DNA from: Mesostigma viride
Taxonomy: Eukaryota > Streptophyta > Mesostigmatophyceae > Mesostigmatales > Mesostigmataceae
DNA: 64,000 nucleotides
Direction: 5' to 3'
Assembly (NCBI GenBank): GCA_009746045.1
Contig: RPFO01000079.1
Span: 5,800,233 to 5,864,232, forward strand
The notes beneath the pieces are model-generated. The model did not search any database, was not told where the DNA came from, and was given only the letters and a program-made list of their open reading frames with translations. A program made the position numbers and the translations under genes. Shown one piece after another: positions 57,563-64,000 of this stretch; within the stretch, counting starts at the first letter, position 1; each line of letters opens with the position of its first letter.

Positions 57563-58229
57563 GTCATGCGCAAAGGCATGCCACGGAGTACTATGCTAAT
57601 CTCATTAGAAAAAATAATTACACAAAAGTTTAAAGTGATACTACTATGTTATAATTTAATTTGGTTTTAATGGCGCCCTCGACTCTAGGGGTCTTGTCTA
57701 GCATGAGTAGCATCCTGACCCATACGCCAACATCGCCTGTGCCTCACCATATCCCTCCAATGACCTCAATTCTTTAGATTCCATTTTTGTTAGAAATTAG
57801 TATCCATTTTTGTTAGAAATTAGTATCCTGATTGCATCTTACTACTTACTTTTTATTTGTTTATTAATGTTATTATAATTTAACATTTCTATTCTTTCTT
57901 TCTTTTCCTTTTTCTTTTTATCTACTATTATTTTCTAATTTCTTTGTTCATTTTTCATTTACACTTTCTTACCTTTTCGTTTCAGGTTCCCCTTTGTGTG
58001 TGTGTGTTCTCTTTTTCCTTCTTAGTTTTGTTTTTTTTTCTATAAACCTTTTTGGTTTATTTGTTACCATCTGTCTCCCTCCATGCAGGTCATCCTACGG
58101 ATAGCCACGCGGCTCCCGCAGTCTTCGCGTCTTTCCTCTCAGACAACTACCCTAGTCCTTCGATCCACGACGTTGGATCGCCATGCGTCCAGGAATAGTT
58201 GTCTCACTTAATCATTTCAACGTACACGG
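57563..58229. other. Pyrimidine-rich spacer
   Basis: Starts with the dispersed segment shared with 44860-44985, then T/C-rich DNA (57840-58080). No gene seen. It is the 3' flank of the ceramidase gene. Confidence 0.5.
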
Positions 58230-58360
58230 CTACACATTTTCATCTCCATTCATCTCCATCGTCCTGAACGAGTCGACAACGCGGATGAGATAACGGCAGG
58301 CTCGAGCTACCATGGTCCGGATTCTCCACATTACTGGCCTGCGCTGGTTGTCCAATTGAT
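58230..58360 (-). mobile_element. Fragment of 665-bp element family (minus)
   Basis: Carries the conserved core starting AACCAGCGCAGGCCAG and the frame MVARACRYLIRVVDSF. Confidence 0.7.
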
Positions 58361-58467
58361 GCTCTTACCCTGTCATCATAGCTCCGGCAGCCATTTCAGG
58401 CTGCGGGCAAGGCACTTTCCCCAGAACAATTGTCAAGGACCTCACTGAACTCCAAAGAGCCAGCGGA

Positions 58468-58935
58468 TCAAGCACCCGCGACACGAAACATTCTCGACAC
58501 CCCTTGAAAGGCGTGGACGGCGCCCCACAAGTCCTTGGCGGCGCCAAAGTGCCGGATCCGGTACGTCCCTGGCTGCACCCCCTGGGGTATCTCCCAGCTG
58601 ATCTGCGCGATACTCTCTGGTGACAGCAGCCCCTTGGGCCGGCTCCAGTGGAACTTGGTCGTCCAATGGCCATCATCATACACCACCTGCCACTCTTCTT
58701 CTTCTTCTTGCTCCACCCCACCAGCTAGTGCTGGGCCCTCACCATCACCAAACAAGGGCGTTGTCTTCCCCTCCGGAGCGTTCTCTCCACCTTCTTCCCC
58801 GCTTACTGCGTGCACCTCGGTGGCCTGTGCCCTCCTGGCCGCTCCTGTCGGCGCCACCCAGCGCTCCACCGCTAGGAACGTGGGGATGCTTCCTCGCCCG
58901 TTGCGAGGGCAGCCGGTCCAGAACGTGGCTTGCAC
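58468..58935 (-). CDS. Neutral ceramidase last exon
   Basis: 155 codons and TGA at 58470-58468. VQATFWTGCPRN, VYDDGHWTTKFHWSRP, SWEIPQGVQPGTYRIRHFG, end MFRVAGA. An acidic, low-complexity insert of about 45 residues (RRAQATEVHAVSGEEGG to EEEEE) lies between ERWV and WQVVYDDG, where homologs have a few residues. Acceptor TTTGCAG|GTG. Confidence 0.95.
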   Translation of the reverse strand: MQATFWTGCPRNGRGSIPTFLAVERWVAPTGAARRAQATEVHAVSGEEGGENAPEGKTTPLFGDGEGPALAGGVEQEEEEEWQVVYDDGHWTTKFHWSRPKGLLSPESIAQISWEIPQGVQPGTYRIRHFGAAKDLWGAVHAFQGVSRMFRVAGA

Positions 58936-61900
58936 CTGCAAACCGACAGCATTAGGCATATTGACATCGTTACAACGCCGATCAAAGCAGATAAGATAAA
59001 GGCAGGCTCTAGTTTCCATGCTCCGGATTCTCCAGGTTTCAGGCCTGCACCAAATTCCTCATGGATATACCAACTGCCTCATGGATATATCAGTGCTGGT
59101 TGACTCACTGCGTCACAGTGGATGCACAGTTGGGCGAACCGGGAGAACAATGCAAGCCCATCCCTCAAATGGGCAACCACCCATTATGGAAGGCACGGTT
59201 CTAGACAAGGCCGCGAGCAGGTGGAACTGCAGCCCACACCATGCCATGGCCATGCCCAGGTCCCCACAGGCTCCTATATCTATACCCACACCTGTAACAG
59301 TACCCAATGGTGCCCAGCCCACATCCAATCGGCAGTACTCGAGGCGCGGGCATTACAGGGTGCAGCCAACATGGCCTCCTCATGCGATCAACGTTATTCA
59401 CTTGCAACTGTCACCGTCGCCATGCAGGACTGTCCTAACATAGGTGCCATCTGCAACTCTCACGCATGCCCACTAGAAGTAGTTTCCATACAATGCCCAA
59501 GATCCATGCAATGTGATGCATGTGTTAGATATAGCTTGGTTGTCGACAGGAAGTACGATGCATCGTGAGACGAAAAGCTTCCTCGACACCCCAACGGACA
59601 CAAGGACCTTACAGGAATTTCCTCGCCATGCCAACAGAGATTGAGGACCGCATGGGTCCTTCTAAAAAGCAATACAGGGGCGCAAAGCAAGCAGTAGCAA
59701 GCAGGACTAAATGCAACACAGGGATCGCCTTACAAAGCAAGCAGTAGCAAGCCATAGTTACCGGGTCGCCTGCAGACAAGCGGACTGTGTAGTGGGTTGT
59801 CCCCGGCAAGGCAATAGTGACCACGTACCGTGTCCCCTGGCGCGAAGCTGTCGCGCGACACATCGACCACCACATCGCCAAAGCGCGCCCCAAACGGCGT
59901 CGCGTCCACGATCACCGGCGGGAAGAAGCTGAGCTGCTCATCCAGCAGGTCGGGGGGTGACGGCTCCGGCTCATCCGGCGGTGCGCCCTTGGAGCCTGAA
60001 GCCAGCGAGGTGGCCAGTTTGTGGAACTCTTGCTGGTAGGCGGCCAGGGTGAGCGGGCCAAAGAGCGTGGACGCGCCCTGGTGGTGGGGGAGGAAACGAT
60101 GGGAGTGTGTGGCACTACTGCATTATACTACTTTACATAATGCATCATTATACTACTTTGTAGTATATGATATATCAAAAAGAAAACCAGCGCAGGCCAG
60201 AAATCTGGAGAATCCGGACCATGGTAGCTCGAGCCTGCCGTTATCTTGTCCGCGTTTTCGAGTCGTTCAGGATGATGGAAATGAACGGAGGTGGAAACAT
60301 ACATTTACTATATACCATACATTTATTTATTGCATGCCCACATTGTGAGCCTGAGTTGAGGACTTGCACATGATATAGCGCGACGAGCTGCGGGGGAATG
60401 CCCGTTACGTGTAGAGTAAATAGGGCCTTGCAATCCATGCAAAAGATGCAAGAAGGAATGGGCCAAGTACACATGCGCATGGCCAGGGGGAAGGAAACGC
60501 GGTGGATGGTTTCAGGGGTCCAAGAAGTTGCAGCAGTTCGATTCAAATCTAGAGGCCATGTCTCTGTCCGCATTCCAGGCAATGACAGAACCATGGAATA
60601 TTTCCGGATACACCTTCAAAGAAATCTATCCACAGGCCGCACGCATCATCCGCTGAATTCGGCAGTGCTACCAATCGACCAAAGCAGGCGCTAGGCTGGT
60701 TCGTGCGATTCACTTTAAGTGCACATAAATCTCCTCGACACGTCAGCAGCAGCTCCACGCCCAGGCCAGGACATCATGCTACTAGGCTTCGTGAGGACCA
60801 CCCCCAAGGGTAGAATAGAATTCCTAGTCCTACTAGGAGACCTCATGAGAATTCCTAGTCATACTAGGAGACCTCATGAGAATTCCTAGTCATACTAGGA
60901 GACCTCATGAGAATTCCTAGTCATACTAGGAGACCTCATGAGAATTCCTAGTCATACTACAAGGCCAACCGGCAACACCACACGGAACAACAGAAGGACA
61001 ACCTGCGCGGCTGTTGTGCAAGGGCGGGCGGGCCTCACCTCGTAGCGTTGGACCTGGTACTCCTCCCATGTCGTGACGTACGAAGCATAAGCGTTGGAGA
61101 GTCCTGATATCACCACCACCGTGTCATCCCCAAAGGGGCTGTCAGGCGCGTCGAGCAGCGCACGCCGTATAGTGTCCCTCAGCCGCCGCCCCGCCATCGT
61201 GGTAAACTCTGGTGCACGCCACCAGGGAGCAGCCACGAGGAAAGCAGGGCACATTCCATGACGAGCCGAAAAATATCCCCCTCTGCTTTATATCTTCCTC
61301 TTCTATTATAGAGTGCAACTTCACCATGTCTTAACAGTTAACAGTTCTCCAAAGGTGACAGGCCCAGGGCGCCCTCGCTGATACCATTAAAAGCCTTTCA
61401 TCCATAAATAAAAGGCACTCACAAGGGGCAACCCACACACGCAAAGCCAGCACAGCTGCAATTGGTTAGGGTATTTTGACAACATTAGGCCTGGCAACAC
61501 GAAAAGTACAGGGTGCTGCAGCCATGCAAACATGCTGAGGCCCATGAATAGAACTTAAACCTAGTCCAGGGTATGTAGATAGACAAATATTCTGATTAGA
61601 CAAATATGTGCACCGGTAGGATATATTTGCTTCCACCACCATCATGAGGGTGAAGGCTCCGTGGCTCCCCCATGGGACCAGGTGTATAATTCCTAATCTA
61701 GATTTACTAATGAATGGCATGTGCAGGAGGGACAAATCAGCGACTCGACAGCCAGCTTAAGTCACCACCGCATGTCACCCACACATGACAAGGACTGGGA
61801 CGCGGGAACGGGCCGATTGCTGGTGTGGAGATCCCAACGCCATACCCCAGTACAAAAACTGCCACCACCAGGGTCCCTTATCCGCAAGGGCGAATTGAAC

Positions 61901-63852
61901 CATGGCAAACTGAGCACGCTAACCCACGGAATGCGGCCCGCGTAATGGCGCCAAAGCATCCGCATGCCATCCATGTCCCACCATGTGACTCTCCCCATGG
62001 AGGCGCGTGAATGCATGAGCGTCCCGCCCATCCCTGGCCAAGCTTTGGCTACAACCACTCACCATGCCGCGTCTGCGTGGCTACAACAACTCACCATGCC
62101 GCGTGTGTCGGCGCCATGCTACTGCACCCGGGGACAACCCTTATCACATAGGCGTTGGAATCCTCTGGTCTAGTGCATGCTCGCTTGCAGGGTAGGCGCA
62201 TCCCCACGAAGGGGAACCAGGCGGCCCCAGTGTTACACGGATCGCAAGCATACAATACTGGTTCAGGCCAGCACGAAGCAGACCCTCTACTTAGGGCTTA
62301 ACAGGGGCGGACCCCCCCCCCCAAAAAAAGGCAAGTTTTTATTTGTCCACATCAATATCCAAAATGGCCGTGAAGGCATGGCCAGGAGAGTACCTGCAGG
62401 GACCCCCACGATGACGAGCTGGCCGACCTTGAGCAGCTGCAGGGGGAGGATGGACGGCTGGACCGACAGCAAGGACAGGGAGCAGTGTTGCACCAGCTCG
62501 CCTCCCACCCCCACCCCCCAACAAATTGATGCAGTGGCCAGCCCGCCCCCACCCCACACAGATCACCCAGCAAGCACCAGAATGCCCAGGCGGCGCGAGA
62601 GAACGGAGGATAAGGTACAAGAAGCCGGGCAGCAGGGACATACGAGCAAACACGACCACAAGACACGCATGACAAAAGCACCTGCGCTCTGTTGCTCCGC
62701 AGAATGCCCTGTTGGCCTAGTAGAAATGTGTTATGTAGTAAACATATTTTCTCCCAGGGATGACAGGAAGTGTACTGTAGCTGCAATTAAGAGACAGTGG
62801 CATTGATGTCCACCATGCCCACCATCCACTACACAGCTCTGCCTACGTGATTGACGGTGCATGGTGTGGCGTGATTCCCTTCGAATGTGATGAGGGTGTC
62901 TACTGGCGACGCATGAGCCAGAGACCAATGCCACAAGGAAGGTAGGCAGTGGGGAAGCAGGTAGTGAAACTAGGCAGACCGAGATGAGGTGAAGCTGGGA
63001 ATGACAAGGGAGCGCCAAATGCAAGAAAGGCAACGCCCAAGAAAGGCGCGGCATGCCATGCATGGATTGCGAGTCATACACAGGACCGCATGCGAACGCC
63101 ATACGAAAGGACGCCACCAGGCAGGTTTCTTCGGCGCAACAGGCCAGAGCGTGGCCAACGAGGCAAGTGGCAGGTGCCCCGCTCTGCGGGGTGACAGCTG
63201 TGCGGGGAGAGCCATCGTGGTCTCCCAAAGCCAGGGGCTAGCTTAAACTCCCCATGCACCTGTGGGGGTGGAAGAGTGAAAATGTTGCGCCAACGCGGGA
63301 CCTCCGGGTGTCGTCACCGATCCCTGACGGTAGTCAGCTAGACAGCAACGCCATCTTTGGGAGACTGCCCCAAACATCTCCAAACATCCTCTCCGGTGAT
63401 GCTTCCACGCAATATCAGGCTTTGTAAGGCTTTCACGGAAGCCTCGAAGGCTTTGAAGGAAGTGACTAGGGCGTACTAGGGCACGTTGGCCAACCTGCCG
63501 TCATGGAAGCAGGTGGGCACTTGTCCGCTCCCAGCATGGACAAGATTAGACAAGAGAACTGGCGGGTGGTTTGTCGTGCCAGATAACAAATACAACCACG
63601 AACATTGTGCCGCAAGCATACATAATAGTGAGCACACTACCGCTCTACAAGGCAGACCCTAAGGGCCGCATATTTGTAGCACCTCTCCAGCCAGCTACCT
63701 GCTGTCCGACCGACCCCCTGGCCCACCTGCCACGCGTACGGCGTGTTGATGTTCCCGGTGTCCAGCAGGATGGGTTTGGGCGCGTGGCACGCGCGCTGGT
63801 CCGGTGACGGCGGATGGAGCAAGCTGGACACGAGCGACCAGAAAGGGTTGCC
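58468..63852 (-). CDS. Neutral ceramidase, 3' five exons (5' part beyond right edge)
   Basis: Hydrolyses ceramide to sphingosine and fatty acid at neutral pH; plant and animal homologs are secretory, membrane or ER/Golgi proteins. Exons (minus): 63727-63852, 62394-62457, 61039-61208, 59829-60077, 58468-58935; 1,077 bp including the stop. Diagnostic sequence: APKPILLDTG, PSILPLQ, GQLVIVGVPAEFTTMAGRRLR, GLSNAYASYVTTWEEYQVQRYE, STLFGP, QLSFFPPVIVDATPFGARFGDV, ATFWTGCPRN, YRIRHFG. The conserved catalytic N-terminal region (zinc site and the GDVSPN-type nucleophile) is outside the window. No other exon could be fixed in 63853-64000. Confidence 0.95.
58965..59055 (-). mobile_element. Degenerate fragment of 665-bp element family in ceramidase intron
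   Basis: GGAGAATCCGGAGCATGGAA and METRACLYLI echo the core of the family; it sits just upstream of the last-exon acceptor and leaves the frame open into the exon. Confidence 0.5.
59056..59828 (-). other. Ceramidase intron, no element recognised beyond the small fragment
   Basis: About 770 bp without a repeat array or a recognisable gene; a short AAGCAAGCAGTAGCAAGC duplication lies at 59684-59752. Confidence 0.5.
59829..60077 (-). CDS. Neutral ceramidase exon (ASTLFGP)
   Basis: Eighty-three codons: GASTLFGPLTLAAYQQEF, PPDLLDEQLSFFPPV, DATPFGARFGDVVVDV. Start of the C-terminal immunoglobulin-like domain. Acceptor CACCAG|GGC, donor GACACG|GTACGT. Confidence 0.96.
60168..60300 (+). mobile_element. 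Fragment of 665-bp element family (plus) in ceramidase intron
   Basis: Begins ATATCAAAAAGAAAACCAGC and carries the core with frame MVARACRYLVRVFESFRMM. Truncated at about 60300. The following 500 bp (60300-60800) hold nothing recognised. Confidence 0.75.
60818..60960. repeat. 32-bp repeat with internal palindrome, 4-5 copies
   Basis: Unit contains GAATTCCTAGTCATACTAGG then AGACCTCATGA; CCTAGT..ACTAGG inside each unit is self-complementary. Lies about 80 bp downstream of the 61039 donor, inside the intron. Confidence 0.92.
61039..61208 (-). CDS. Neutral ceramidase exon (EFTTMAGRRLR)
   Basis: 170 bp. EFTTMAGRRLRDTIRRALL and GLSNAYASYVTTWEEYQVQRYE; the E-F-T-T-x-x-G-R-R and glycine/tyrosine residues are conserved across the family. 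Acceptor CACCAG|AGT, donor TACGAG|GTGAGG. Confidence 0.96.
61209..62393 (-). other. Ceramidase intron (1.2 kb), no gene
   Basis: Contains a retroposon-like 3' tail at 61630-61700 (GAAGGCTCCGTGGCTCCCCC, hairpin-like) and a short duplication at 62050-62105 (CAACTCACCATGCCGCGT). Nothing else recognised. Confidence 0.5.
62394..62457 (-). CDS. Neutral ceramidase exon (PSILPLQ...GVPA)
   Basis: 64 bp: 21 codons plus one base. PSILPLQLLKVGQLVIVGVPA; the split Glu codon is completed by AG of the next exon (VPA-EFTTM). Acceptor GGTCCAG|CCG, donor CTGCAG|GTACTC. Confidence 0.93.
62458..63726 (-). other. Ceramidase intron (1.3 kb), no element recognised
   Basis: No tandem array or protein-like segment stands out on either strand. 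Confidence 0.5.
63727..63852 (-). CDS. Neutral ceramidase exon (NPFW...PYAWQ)
   Basis: Forty-two codons, phase 0 both ends. GNPFWSLV, PPS.DQ..CHAPKPILLDTG is the hallmark of neutral ceramidase before the C-terminal third. Acceptor CCGCAG|GGC, donor GGCAG|GTGGGC. Confidence 0.95.
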
Positions 63853-64000
63853 CTGCGGAGGTATGAGCATGGACGCAAGCATAAGGCGACGCGGTGCCAC
63901 ATGCAGGGTACCACATGTGAGGACTGCCTTCCATGACTGCTTCGTGTCACCTTCCCGCCCCTTGACATTGCCGAGCCTTTACCATACCCTGTTGAACAGC

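Overview
The window looks like nuclear DNA of a flagellated eukaryote. Coding exons are GC-rich with canonical GT-AG introns, and every intron is loaded with minisatellites. A GC-rich chlamydomonad-like green alga is the most natural guess (axonemal dynein, algal-style LINEs), but nothing here fixes the species. Two spliced genes are recognisable, both on the minus strand, separated by about 30 kb of nested transposable elements.

Region 1 (1-28558, minus): the first 17 exons of a giant axonemal dynein heavy chain, closest to the outer-arm beta class (DNAH9/11/17-like). The ATG is at 28558. The reading passes through tail, linker, AAA1 and AAA2 and leaves the left edge just after the AAA3 Walker B motif. 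The exons give about 3,208 codons, several hundred more than usual for this stretch, because low-complexity inserts sit in the tail, linker and inter-AAA loops. Introns carry arrays of 7, 10, 11, 18, 27, 45, 47 and 55 bp units plus GGGT/GGTT runs, several of them directly upstream of a 3' splice site. At least three 5' splice sites lie inside short tandem duplications.

Region 2 (28559-58230): a transposon nest. In order: tiny insertions with AAC-repeat tails and target-site duplications; a 5.4-kb foldback (inverted-repeat) element; a stretch with no recognised gene; an R2/NeSL-like non-LTR retrotransposon on the minus strand with an N-terminal RING-H2 finger, reverse transcriptase, CCHC knuckle and restriction-like endonuclease; a LINE derivative that carries ORF1 only, with an 11-bp target duplication and a further 665-bp element inserted in it; a second ORF1-only copy split by a 7.6-kb DNA transposon that has terminal inverted repeats, inverted subterminal arrays of an 8-bp motif and a DUF7869-like transposase candidate; and a 5'-truncated LINE reverse transcriptase with an 11-bp target duplication.

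Region 3 (58468-63852, minus): the last five exons of a neutral ceramidase, whose 5' part lies beyond the right edge. Exon joins in both genes were checked by phase arithmetic and by continuity with remembered family sequence. No database search was run. No tRNA, rRNA, CRISPR or bacterial-type signal was found.
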